Shown here: in pieces, positions 1 to 11,200 of the stretch
Position numbering within the stretch: the stretch's first letter is position 1
Layout: each line of letters opens with the position of its first letter
NCBI RefSeq assembly: GCF_027744825.2
Contig: NC_071350.1
Coordinates: 2,790,001 to 2,854,000, forward strand
Length of the DNA: 64,000 bases
Reading direction: 5' to 3'
Source of the DNA: Synchiropus splendidus
Taxonomy: Eukaryota; Chordata; Actinopteri; Syngnathiformes; Callionymidae
Notes under the pieces: model-generated
The model's input: only the letters and a program-made list of their open reading frames with translations
Database searches by the model: none
Told to the model about the DNA's origin: nothing
Program-made: the position numbers and the translations under genes

Positions 1-164
1 TGAGCCATTCTCCACTCAGGTTCCTCTCTAACACATCAGTTTACTGAAACTCATGTGGGTCTGACCTTTAGTGTGTGGTGACTCTGACTGTAAATGCCTG
101 ACTCATTGCTGGAAAAAAAATCCTTTTCATCCCACATGAATTTTTGATTGATGAGTGTGTTCAC

Positions 165-1127
165 TAGGGACAGGCAATAACTTATCGTACACGATATACT
201 GCCAAACACTGTCTCCACGATGACAATTCTGCATCTCACAATCAATTCGATAAACACGCGGCACTCGCTGTATCGGACTTGCACACGTTAACATGACGAG
301 ACCGTGACAGCGCTGTGCTCTTCAGCTCCGCAGCATTTGAGAGCTGACACCAGCGTGTGACGGTTTGGAGAGTGTGGTGGACTTTGGTTCACAATCGTAG
401 TTTTACATTTCTTTTTAATCCAGGGAAGCTTTGATAATAACACTGGTCAACTCTTGAGTCTCTGGATCCGTGTTTATTTTATTAGATGGAGTGGTGGTTC
501 AGTGATCGCGGACACACTCTCACCGGTATGCTACGACCCGGCATCAGTTAGTGACCATCAACAAATTCTAAAGCAGTCAAAGTATTAGTGACATCTTCAA
601 TTAGGCAGTGGAAAACAACCATTTTAGGAGAGAGAATTGTGAAAAGATTTTTCGTCACGCAAGACAAAGGACTGTCAGTTTGTATAATGATTTGGAGAAT
701 AGAATATGACCAAATGATCATCATGATTTCTAATATGTCTTCAATAGCATCTAGGAAATGTGTCCAGACTGGTTCATAGTTAAAGTCAACTGTTCAGAGA
801 CATGAGATACAGCAGTCAGACGGCTCAATTTAGCCCCTAAATAAAACTGTCAGAGCAGTCTGTCAGACACCAGTGGCTTCGACCAGAGACGTGAAACATT
901 CAATTTCTCATCTCTACACTTAGTTAACTATTATATTTAAACATAAGCAAATAATGATGTTGGAGACAAACTCCACTAATAAGTTTTATCATAAAAGAGT
1001 TTCAAGAGAGACTGAGTGTCCAACACATGGAATAGAATGAAAATGTATTTATCGTGATAATTATTGTTAGCGGCAAAATTACAGCATTTATCGTGATAAC
1101 TTTTTTTGTCCATATCACCCATCCCTA
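165..1127. mobile_element. Non-autonomous hAT DNA transposon with intact 8-bp target-site duplication
   Basis: The ends are inverted (TAGGGACAGGC on the left; the complement of the right end is TAGGGATGGGTGATATGG) and are flanked by the perfect duplication GTGTTCAC at 157-164 and 1128-1135, which fits the nTnnnnAn hAT target pattern. The interior (963 bp in all) has no transposase frame. The TTATCGTGATAA-type subterminal motifs are typical of fish hAT MITEs. Confidence 0.85.
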
Positions 1128-1775
1128 GTGTTCACCCTCAAACAAACTCCACTGTACAATGTTTTTGAATTGTCTAGATCAGTGTTTTCGAACTCTAGTG
1201 TGCCGTGAGAGGGTGTCAGGTGTTTCCATGGGAAATGATCCAGTTCATTTCATTTGTCCGGAGACAGAGGTGGCCGGTACAAATCAACTAGACCGTGTTG
1301 GTCTGTGGAGGGGATGTCTCTGCCATTGAGATTTGAAAACAAAAAAAACAATTTGAATTCCTAGAACAAAATTGAATTTGAAAAAAAAAAAAAATCAGAA
1401 GAAACATGTTTTGATGCCCTGTTATTAAGGTTTGAATATGAAAAATACAGCATGAGAATTAATAAAGTGAAGAAGTATTTTTTTTTGTTTTCAAATTGTA
1501 TTTACGAATTCAAACGTTTTTGTATTTTTTACTTTATTTACGATTACGAATCTTTTTTTTTTACGAGTTCAAAACTGATGGCACAGAAATGGAGTTGCGG
1601 GTCCTTGCTTGGTGGGCGGAGCTTAATCAAGACCGACAGCACTCAGAACCGCGGTTTGAGGTGTGATGTTTACAGGCAACACGGATATTGTGATGCTGTA
1701 TAAACACATGAATATGTGGATTTGTCACGTGCATGTCGGAGAATAAGTGCAGATACCTCACACTGCTCCAATTTA

Positions 1776-1893
1776 CATGCTATTTAGAGTGCAACTTGCC
1801 ACCAAACACGATATAAGAGAAGTAATAATGCCACGCTGTATGATTCTGTGATGACATTTCAAATGTCCAATTTCCTCCAACAACATTGAATGC
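1776..1893. repeat. Left arm of a ~110-bp inverted repeat (partner 2772-2882)
   Basis: Running from CATGCTATTTAG to AACATTGAATG, this is the reverse complement of 2772-2882 with a handful of mismatches and one ~7-bp indel. It would form a long hairpin with a loop of about 880 nt. Confidence 0.9.
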
Positions 1894-2771
1894 ACCGTCA
1901 CTAGCGGTTCAGCACTGGAGTCAAGCCTGCACCAAAACGAAACTCCGAAACTACTGAGTCTAGACCAGTGGAATCGTGGTCAACCGAAGGGGTTCTCCAA
2001 AATGCTATTACTATCCTCATCACTAGATGCTGGAAACTACGTGTACAGCGCGACTCCACACAAACATGATAGATGCCGGGCAGTAACGGGTCTGATTGTC
2101 TGCTGTCTGGGCACACAATCGTTCAAAAACAACTTTTCAAACTCCCAGAACACTGAGGTGAGCAGCTTCAGCTTCAATGGTGCTGGAGAACTGGAGCGCA
2201 GCGTGGTGGTCTAGGACTCGCAGTGTGTGCGGGTGTTCGATGACTCACGTGTTTTTGCCTTTATTAGGCTGATAAACACCTGATTTTATTGACAGACAGA
2301 TTTGCTTAAATGAATAATGTTGTGCTCTACAGTAACTGTTTTCACTGCTGTAATCGCGCAACTGTTTGCACTGAAGATCACCAGACTATTCGTTGTCCAG
2401 TACTGGCGTCTGGATGTGTACTTACAGTAAATGATAAGTCTCTCTCACTGTGTTCAACGTGTTGTCAGAGCAGCGTGGATCAATCAAGACGCTCCATATT
2501 ACACAGCTTGTTTCGGCAAATGAAACATGACAGGACTCTTCCATGTTTAGTTTTGGCTGTGAAACGCCACATTCTGCTACAGCCGTGGCGGAGGGCCGCC
2601 ATCAGTTCATATCTGAGGTGACAATGACTCATAGTGCTAAGAAGTGACATAGAAATAAGGTGGTCAAGCCATGGTGGTAAATAGGTTGACGTTTTCAAAA
2701 GGCTTTTACTTTGAAATGGCACATGAAATTGAGTTCTAACTTCCTGGGTGTCTTCCTCTGGACCAATGACG

Positions 2772-2882
2772 TTGCATTCAATGTCCTTGGAGGAAATGGG
2801 ACATTTGAAATGTCATCACAGATTCATACAGCGTGGCATTATTACTTCTCTTATATTGTGTTTGCACCCTAAATAGCATGAA
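2772..2882. repeat. Right arm of the ~110-bp inverted repeat (partner 1776-1893)
   Basis: Reverse complement of 1776-1893; see that entry. The similarity resumes further out, at 2895-2965 against 1310-1395, so the two arms belong to one larger palindrome interrupted on the left by about 380 bp. Confidence 0.9.
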
Positions 2883-3232
2883 GATAGGATCATTTTTCAG
2901 AATGATTTTTTTTTTCGAATTCAATTTAGTGTTTTTGTATTCAAATCTCGATGGCAGAGATAACCTTCCATATGACGAGAGAAAGAATAATTGTTGTGAA
3001 GCGAGCTGAGATTGTCTGTTTCTGCAAATATCGTGCCAAAATAGCCGAGCTACAGTTTTTCACAAATTAAAAGGGATTTTCTACGGTAATGTCAACTCTG
3101 CACCAGTGCGCTTTAGCCAAGGTTCCATTACTGACAAGCCTCAGGAAGTGTGCCCTGGTTTAAAACAGGTTGAAAAACAGTGGTGTAGCTATCAGTGAGG
3201 TCCAGTAATGTGAGTGTTTGATGTTTGGACAG

Positions 3233-3615
3233 GAATCAACAGGCAGATTTCCATCAACGCTGCCTTCTACCCTGTGACCTCCTGTGGCGACCCCAGAGCT
3301 GTGGGCCTCCCCACTGACCCCCACGACAACACATTGTTATCCTGCCTGACCTCCGGCTACATCTATCCACTAGGTGTCACTGCAGAGCGGAGAGCATCCC
3401 CTCACCCTTCCCCTGGTAACTCCGACACCTCTCCTCAGTTCGCTAGCGTCACCACTCACGTACATGACTGTCTTCCAGAGGAGCTGATGCGGACGGCCTC
3501 CGAGCTGGAGGACACACACCTTGTGTGCGCCTTGGATTTGTGTCATATGGGGGGACAGGAAATAGAAGTGGTGGTCAGCAAGATCTATAAAATGGCCGAT
3601 GTTTCTGACGAATGA
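3233..3615 (+). CDS. Probable terminal coding exon of an unrecognised plus-strand gene
   Basis: A consensus acceptor (TTTGGACAG) is followed by an open frame of 126 codons to TGA at 3613-3615; the exon starts with two bases of a split codon. Codon and GC composition stand out from the AT-rich flanks. The product starts INRQISINAAFYPVTSCGD, has a Ser/Pro/Thr-rich middle and ends in an acidic, possibly helical segment (LMRTASELEDTHLVCALDLC, then VVVSKIYKMADVSDE). I do not recognise the family. Earlier exons would lie left of the window. In mammals RPL31 and TBC1D8 lie downstream of NPAS2, but I could not match this exon to either. AATAAA at 4503-4508 could end the transcript. It lies tail-to-tail with npas2. 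Confidence 0.5.
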
Positions 3616-5405
3616 CAACTGTCCTCCATAACACAATAATGTTTGTATGAAAACAATATTTTTCAATGAAGAATCTTTTGTTTCACTTTTTTATTCAACG
3701 TTAAAAAAAAAATTTTCATCTGTTTTTGCGTGTAGTCGATCATTTCTTCATGTCAGGAGAACACATGGGCATAATCTTCATGCCCGCTAACACTCTAGCT
3801 GGGCAGTGGGGGGCGTTATACTTGCGGTGGAGATCTACAACCTGCTGGTTTGGAGAATTTCTGGCTAAGACAAGCAGTGGCGACAAATCAGAAGCGATAG
3901 TTTGGACATGTGGAGGAGAGACAGAACATTTTGGGGGAACTCCAGTGTTAGACATGTCAGGTAGAAGAACATGAGGAGGATCGGTGCGACTACGCTGGAA
4001 GATCTGTCACTTAAAACTCCCAGGTTGGAATGAAAGCTGGTCCATTATGCCAACATCAAGTGTGGCAAAGAGGAATGTCCGAGTCACTGCTGAGAGCTCT
4101 TTGACCTGTAGGTCAGATCTGGTAACTGACGCAGTGTTTTGTCACATGACATCGCAAATCAATAATTTCAGATGGCTCTGGTGTTTGATCAGAGTCAGAG
4201 CCACCAGCTGGGTACGTGGCTACAGGAGCGGCACAACTACGCATGTTTCAAATAACAACTTGATGAGTCACAGCAGAAGCAAATCAATGTTTTTGAAAGT
4301 CAAACAAATACTACCCGCCACTCATTCATGGCTCTTAACAGCTGTCAATGCACCGTAATAACTAGACGCTTTAGCGATTACCATTGAAAGAGAAAAACCT
4401 TTAAATAGTATTCAGGAATTAAATGGTTTTGGCCACTGGGGTCGCCTTCTTTACTAAATTAATTTATGGTTGCAATTGATAGACGATTTACCCAACTTCA
4501 GTAATAAAATGAGAAATGACTATTTCTGTAATTCTATTTCAGAGCAGCAGTGAATACATAATACGATTCGTGCCACTAACAGCAGATGGCCGATGATTTT
4601 TACATGACAATTTTGCACCACTGTAAAACTCCCATCTTTGAATTCTGATGTTCTTATCTATGTCAGAGACGATAAATATGTGAAATAAAATTGCGTTTTT
4701 GAAAAAAATGCGAAAATATGAAGCACTTTTTGTCCATTCCAAGCGCTTGTTCAATCAAAGAGGCGACGATTAAGGACTTGTTTCTCACAACAGCAATTAA
4801 AAGCTCCGGATTCATTCCTCAGAGAACTCGTTCGGTCAGAATCAAGCGATGCATATGTTTAAAAATATTTATTCTTCACAATGACCAGGTTCTGATTTAT
4901 AAATAATTCAATATAACATTATCAAGATAGATATATTTTTCCGGATGTAAACGCAATTAGTTAATTTCTTTCCAACAACATGAACAATGTCCGTAAAGCT
5001 TATTTTGATGGTAAATACAGAAATGAAGGGGAGAAAACAAGCCGTACAATGACTGTGCAACACCAACTCAAACACAAAAACAGCCTCGTCGCCTCTAGTA
5101 AGACACTTCATTATCTGTTACAAAATGATTTTAATTTTAAAATCATGTAATATATACTGTATATCTGTAAGCTAAGACATACACAATAAACAACTGTGCC
5201 GTCTATTTTTTTTGTACATTCTATTTTACAATATATCCACGTTTGTTCTGCTCTGAAGCCGCAGAAATGGCTCGTATGAATCAGGTCGGTTTGTCCCTCG
5301 GTACAGAAATGTTGAAGGGGAAACGAACAAAACACTTTCAGATGAAAAAGCAACCACAAAAATAGAAGTACCGTAGAAACAATGTGATTATTCACAGCCA
5401 ATTTC

Positions 5406-5439
<34 letters not shown>

Positions 5440-6339
5440 GCCACAAAACATGAAAACCCAAAGTTGAGTTTTAATTTTGCAAAGTGGAGCTCAGTCAGCC
5501 AGAAGGAGGAGACAAAAGCGCGGTGACAGTTTGTGGAGGAGGAACATGAGAAAGAAGTGTGGAAAATAAAAACATCTATGGCACCTCTGAGCTGCGATCA
5601 TGGGTTCACAAGCGTTTCCTGGTCAGCTAAAGATCAAAGTAGGTGAATTGCACTTCGTCTTGAAAGTCGCCGCTTTCCTTCGGAGCAGCGACGACGCTGA
5701 AGTTCAGTCCAGAGTGTTAGTCTCTACCTGCAGCACATTCCCACGCAGACATAGTCGGCGGGCGAGATTCTGCCGAGAGGAATGTTTCGGGCGTAGAAAA
5801 ATACTTCATTATAATTTACACGGTACAATGGCTTTATCATACACACCTATTTACAAAGTTTACATTGTCTCTCAACAGTATAAATTAACATTCTTCTTCT
5901 CAAGTTGACATTGCACATAGTAAAAGTGTAAAACGGCACTGGTGCTGAGTTCGTGGCGGCGAGTGCCGACGGCCACTTCTCTCCCACGTCTTGAGAAAAC
6001 GCAGATCCGTCTGATTGTCGTTAAATAAGCTCCACCTCACTTCCTGTCCACGTCACAAACAATAAATAGATTTAATCTGCTTGTTATTCTGCGACACGCA
6101 CCTGGAATATTTCCGGGAATAATATTCTTTTGTGGTTACAAATTCCGGATTTGAAAAAATGTGAGCGTGTGTGGAGGTCACGGCGCATCATGATCCACAC
6201 GGGGTTTAACAACTGTGCCAGGGCCTGTGGACTCACTGCGATGAGATAAGGTTGGGATAACTCTGCAGCGACGAAGACTGAAACATGACTAAAATATAGA
6301 TGGAAACATTTAAGAATAAATAGATCCACTTCTTTAATC
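3616..6339. other. Intergenic stretch between the two convergent genes
   Basis: No supported gene. It holds candidate polyadenylation signals on the plus strand (AATAAA at 4503-4508 and near 4683), and a 29-nt A run. Several short open frames are not supported by composition or splice sites. Confidence 0.5.
5409..5437. repeat. A29 homopolymer
   Basis: 29 uninterrupted A on the plus strand. It could be the tail of a retroposed copy, but I see no recognisable body or duplication next to it. Confidence 0.9.
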
Positions 6340-7120
6340 CAGAAACATTGTTTATCTCCATTTATTATTATTTTTTAGTTCTACTCACACGTTTAGTTCT
6401 TTGTCCTCTTATTTATTCCCCAGTTATGGCACCACAGTGACTCCACAGGATAATCAACACGGATTCAAGTTTAAAGAAAATTAGAATCAAATGTCAGGAG
6501 CGGTCATTTAAGCTGCGGCTGTGTTCCATTTGTACCCACTGACTCGGGGTTGAATATAAAACTTGAGTTTAAACTGCTCCTGGAAAACGGACTTTTCTTA
6601 GCACAAACAAGCGATAGCTCAACAAAGAGGGACGTTTAAACATCCAGATATTAAGTTGCTTGTTCCAAAAAGATTTTCTGCCATCAACCGGAAATGACTG
6701 AGAAAAACCTGCTCAAGGCAGCTTCCAATGTTTAAAACCAGGGGGCGCTGCAGGCACTGGAAGACTCACTTCACCAGTAGCGTTAAAGAGATTGAAAGTA
6801 TAGCGATGTTTACTTTTGAATTTGAAATAGGCTCTTTTGAATTTGTGCCTTAGTATATTACTGTAGTTGAAGTTCAGGTTGATTCCACGCATGGTTGTAG
6901 TTCAAATGTTGAGTTCAATCAGGTCCAAAAGCATCTCAGCAGGACAGAAGTTGGCTTTAATGCTGGTCTGCATCGGGTCATATTTGAGTGTGAACGCACT
7001 CAAACACATTTGTTTTCAAATGTTGACTCAGAAGAAATCATATGGGGGAAACTGAAGATGGAGTCAGGACTGGACCTTGTCTCAGAAGGCATTCAGTATC
7101 TATCTATCTATATATATCTA

Positions 7121-7172
<52 letters not shown>

Positions 7173-8070
7173 TCTCCAATATAAATCTAGATGCTCTTTC
7201 AATCCACTGTGGAAACAATAATCTATGAAAATAGAACTTTGTATTCCAAAAATGGACCTGAGGTCTTTTCTAAGTCCTAATCGGACACTGCATGACGGAG
7301 GTTGCGGAGGTGGGGGGAAAGGCACAGTTCTCCCTCTGGAGACCTTTGGGGAGAAGTGGAAGGAAGATCGGAGCCCTTTTCTTCAGACTTCGTCTTCACA
7401 TCATTCTTCCAGAAATGTCTCTCCACATCCCAGTGGAGAGTTTGGTGACAGGAATAGTGTTTCCTTAAGTCTCGCCCTCGTTTTGCGTTGGATTAATCAC
7501 TTTTTTTAAAGTTTGAAACCTTAATCTAAAACAGTTAATAGGCACATTGACTTTCTAAATATACACGAGAATAGTTTTCTGATTCTGGGTTTGCCATATT
7601 GAAGGACCAAATAAACATGGAACACGTGATCAGTGGTTATGTGAAGCTGCAGTTGCAGTTTTTCCACTGTGCTGCACTGAACCGAGACGTTCTCCTGTCC
7701 ACAAGAATGCCAATCCAAGAGACCAGAGCGGTCATGAACAGATTCTTTTATATTTTGGGGAAACATGACATTCTCCAAAAACATTCTCCCTCACACACAC
7801 CACTCTGGTCTGATTGAGAGACGCTGGGCGTCCAACCTGCTGTCACTTCAGCTGGTCGCTGAAAGCGAATATATAAAAATGCTACTTCAGGGTCAAACCT
7901 TGCGACAACACTTGTCGCGCGTGACAATACATCCATTGGTGTCACTGGTCTGGGCTGGGCCACGGGTCGACGCTGTCGCAGAGTTGATCTGCGTCTAAAC
8001 GTTCAGGTGGTGTGGCGCTGGAGACCGTGAAAACCGCAATTTCTTTCTTTTGTTTGTGTGTTCTGCTGCG
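6340..8070 (-). other. npas2: Putative npas2 3' untranslated region
   Basis: No other gene is visible between the npas2 stop and the first canonical AATAAA signals on the minus strand, at 6417-6412 and 6366-6361; an ATTAAA at 6961-6956 is a nearer alternative. The extent is a guess from these hexamers. A (TATC)/(AT) microsatellite lies inside. Confidence 0.35.
7097..7170. repeat. (TATC)n/(TA)n microsatellite
   Basis: TATC units grade into a pure TA run within the presumed npas2 3' UTR. Confidence 0.95.
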
Positions 8071-8173
8071 CTACCGTGTTAGCATGTTCCGAAAGTCTGA
8101 CACGCTGTCCATCTGGTTCTGGGAATGTTGGTACTGTCTGTGCTGCTGCGGTTGAGCTGGAGTCAGCTGCTGC

Positions 8174-8208
<35 letters not shown>

Positions 8209-8295
8209 GATGTATCCCACGGCGCCCTGCTGCGGGAGATTAGTGGTGTGTAAGAATGCTGGCGTCGACCCGCTATGGACCAGTCCTTGCGCCAT
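8071..8295 (-). CDS. npas2: npas2 last coding exon (poly-Gln tail and stop)
   Basis: 225 nt including the TAG stop; residues 803-876. [14 protein letters not shown] aligns with TSRLLHGNPSTQL of CLOCK after the same junction. A run of 14 Gln (832-845; 13 CAG and one CAA) follows, then a Gln/His-rich tail ending [11 protein letters not shown]. It is separated from the previous exon by a 62-nt intron, which is needed because the two sides are in different frames. Confidence 0.93.
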
Positions 8296-11200
8296 CTGAC
8301 GGAGCCAAGCATTAGAGTGAGGATGTGCTGCTGTTGCAGGCTTGTGAGCAGTGTTACCTGAAAGAAGTGCTGCGGCTGCTGCAGCTGCAGGGAGTGCTGG
8401 GAGGCTTGGTGCTGGCTGTGGTACGCAGACTGCGACTGGTGCTGGATGAAGGTGTTGTGAGGGATCATGATGGGGGAAGTGAAGACCTGAGACGGGACAA
8501 GGACGGCGTTGCAGTTGACCTGCTGCATGGAGAAGGACGGGGTGATGATCTGCTGCTCCAGGGTGTATCTGTCGAGAAGAGACGAGTAGAGTGACCACTG
8601 GAGCCTCCATGAACAGCAACATTCAACTCTGCTGGTGGAGCTGCTTTATGGAGAACATCCATTCCCAAGACTGTTCCACAGCAAAATCTAGTGTTTACTG
8701 TGACGTCATTCTCTATCTAGTCCTCATCACAGCGCAGATGGTATCGAGACACCAAATTTCCCTTTGAGTGAGACTCTCCCGACTCTCACTCAAAGGCTGA
8801 GAAGCTTGTCCATCTTAGGGCATGAGCAATCAGTTAAACTGCCCCTGGGTTCCATTTGTACTCATAACCATGTATTAACATAAGATTGTAAGTTACCAAC
8901 TCATGTCACAAGGAACTGATATCATATCGAGTCGGAATGGATTAGCTTGGTGGCTAATGCTACAAACTGATCCTCAGTGAAAGTCGCTACAAAAACCAAC
9001 AATTAGCTGAATATTGTAATTGTAGTTTGGTCTCAGACATTCACATAGACACTCCCTCATGCAACAACAGAATTCACACGCTGTGAACTAGTGATGTGCG
9101 GACCGATCCTGAAATATCGATACCGCCGATACCAATCTTGATTCTCTAAAATCGATTATCAAACCAAAATATTGATACTTTCGACACCTAAGTAATTTGA
9201 GGTAATGTATATCCTTAACAGGAACAAGATGAAATGTAACTAAACTATTGAGATCCTGTCTGGAGACGCGGTTTGTGGGAACTACTTTTCTTCCGCCCGT
9301 TATGTATAAGCGCAGCACCATGCTGCCCTGCGCCAGTAACAGTCAAGACTCGATCGCTCTCAGTAAGTGGAGCCATGTGTGGAACTACTTCAGCTCCACA
9401 AACAACCAAGAAGCTGTGTGTGACGCCAGTTGAAAAACAATACAATGTTGTGGCAACACAACAAACATGGTGAAACACTTAAGGTTAAACCACGCAGCTC
9501 AATACTACGCATCGATGAGGTTGAGGGAGGTGGACTGTTCAGCGTCCGCCTGTGGTGCGGCTGACAGGGCAAGGTAGACGTCTGTGGCAGAGTCATTCAG
9601 GCGGCAGGCAGGCAACATCCAGGTCAAGTAAAGTTAGGGTAGTAATACAGTAAATAGATAGTATAGTAAAGTAATAGTAAAGTAATAGAATAAATAATAA
9701 TAAAGTAATAGTATGAGTATCGCTGAAATAATCACTTATAACATCTCACCCATCTTGAATTTAGCCAAGATTAGTTCATGTCAGGATTCCTAGGTAGTTC
9801 ACCGGTTAAAGTAGATTTAAATTATACAGTGCAATGACAATAAAACAGCCTTGAAAAATGAACGAGAAATGATGAATGAAACATAAGTTTAGCGACCAAA
9901 TATTGTCTTATTATTTTCAAACAAATTTAAACTGTTAAATTAATATATATAACTTGAATGTAAAATTTATATTAATTTAAAATTGTTTAAATATTTAAAA
10001 AATGAATAAAACAATAAACAATTGACTCATCCTTGTATTTTGAAGGAAGCTATGATTAGGTGTAGTCACATACATATCGGTATCGGTATCGGCAATACCA
10101 GCCTGAATATTACTCGGTATCGGATCAGAAAGGAAATCAGTGGAATCGAAGAACAATACTGTTAACTAGACAGTTTCATAGCACAGCGACCTCTGGTGGT
10201 CAGAGAGAAAAGGTGTATCCAAGTGGACTGCAGTTTTTAATCGAGGAGCAGGGTGATAATGCTGATAATCGATCGATCAGTGATTGTGGTTTATATTTAG
10301 CTTTCAGTAGTTTGTTAAAAAGCTGCAATTATTTGTTACTATTCATCAGAGTGCAGAGGCAGTGCTCAGTCTCTCAGCAGATACTCACATGGTTTGTGAA
10401 AGTCCCATGTTGCACTGGGACGGTTGGGTTGTCGCATTAGTGGTGGGCACCAGCGTCTGCATTGGCTGGTTGAGGAGCATCCTGCAGGAAATGATCAAGG
10501 TTCAGTGAGTGGCGACAGCTGAGCGATGATGTCACTCACCGTAGTTGCCCGTCCTGGTTGAACTCATGGTCCGTGGGTCTTTGGTTGGACTCCTGCAGGG
10601 GCCTGCTGTTGTTCTGGGAGAACATCATGGGGTTGCTGTAGAAGGGCATAGTGAGGCTGGTGTTGGTCTGCACTGGCAGACTGACCGACTGAGCCTGGCC
10701 ACTCCGGGGAATCCTCTGCTGCATGGGGAGGAGATGAAGAAGTTGTGTCGACGTGCGCATGCATACACAGCATACGTAGACTCCTTGTACTTTACAGAGT
10801 AGCCTACATACTTTATATTAGAATTAGTGGTGGGACTTTGAGATAATTACGATTAATTGATTACAACAAAAATGTATTTAATATTATTTAATTTAATTTA
10901 ATTTAATTTGCTCTCCAGACAACAGGGAACCTTTGTAAGTGCAGGAGTTCCTGGTCCACTGATCACACTGATGCACAAGACACGTCACAGCTAGGATGAT
11001 AACAACATCAACAAACATGGAGGAATCCCTGAACAAAAGCAAACAAAAGCATCTGTTTGTTCAGGGATGTTTTTCGCTACACAATGGCCAGGGCTTCCAC
11101 TACTCTGAATGGACTTGAAATTCTTACAAAACTGAAATTGTTCTGAAAAAATTAAAAGAGCTTTAGTTTAAATAAGGTGATATAAAAACTTGAATATAGC

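Larger units (their letters stand above)
1180..3182. mobile_element. Second hAT-type element with long internal inverted arms
   Basis: The left end CAGTGTTTTCGAAC and the complement of the right end, CACTGTTTTTCAACC, are hAT-like inverted termini; the flanks GTCTAGAT and GTGTAGCT agree at 6 of 8 positions. The TGCCGTGAGAG segment near 1202 is characteristic of a widespread hAT family. The interior has two pairs of inverted segments (about 1310-1395 with 2895-2965, and 1776-1893 with 2772-2882). No transposase frame is visible. Confidence 0.65.
8569..10388 (-). other. npas2: npas2 intron carrying a hAT relic
   Basis: A 1.8-kb intron. About 9089-10150 is a decayed hAT element with a zinc-finger relic; the rest shows nothing further. 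Confidence 0.8.

Noticed and set aside
4718..5461. Several short frames near the A29 run
   Set aside because: One translates the homopolymer (poly-Phe) and none has coding composition; the region is better read as 3' UTR or intergenic DNA.
8163..8528. Frame ending in poly-Ser treated as a gene
   Set aside because: It is the true frame of exon 8358-8568 running into the unspliced intron; kept only as a possible retention isoform.
8071..8622. Single 183-codon open frame through the npas2 3' coding exons
   Set aside because: Only its second part (8071-8295) is in the true frame; the first part is the wrong frame of the exon 8358-8568 plus the 62-nt intron. The family alignment follows the spliced version.
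9081..10166. CTGTGAAC / CTGTTAAC as a firm target duplication of the hAT relic
   Set aside because: The right terminus next to it has no hAT-like end, so the 7/8 match may be chance; noted only as possible.
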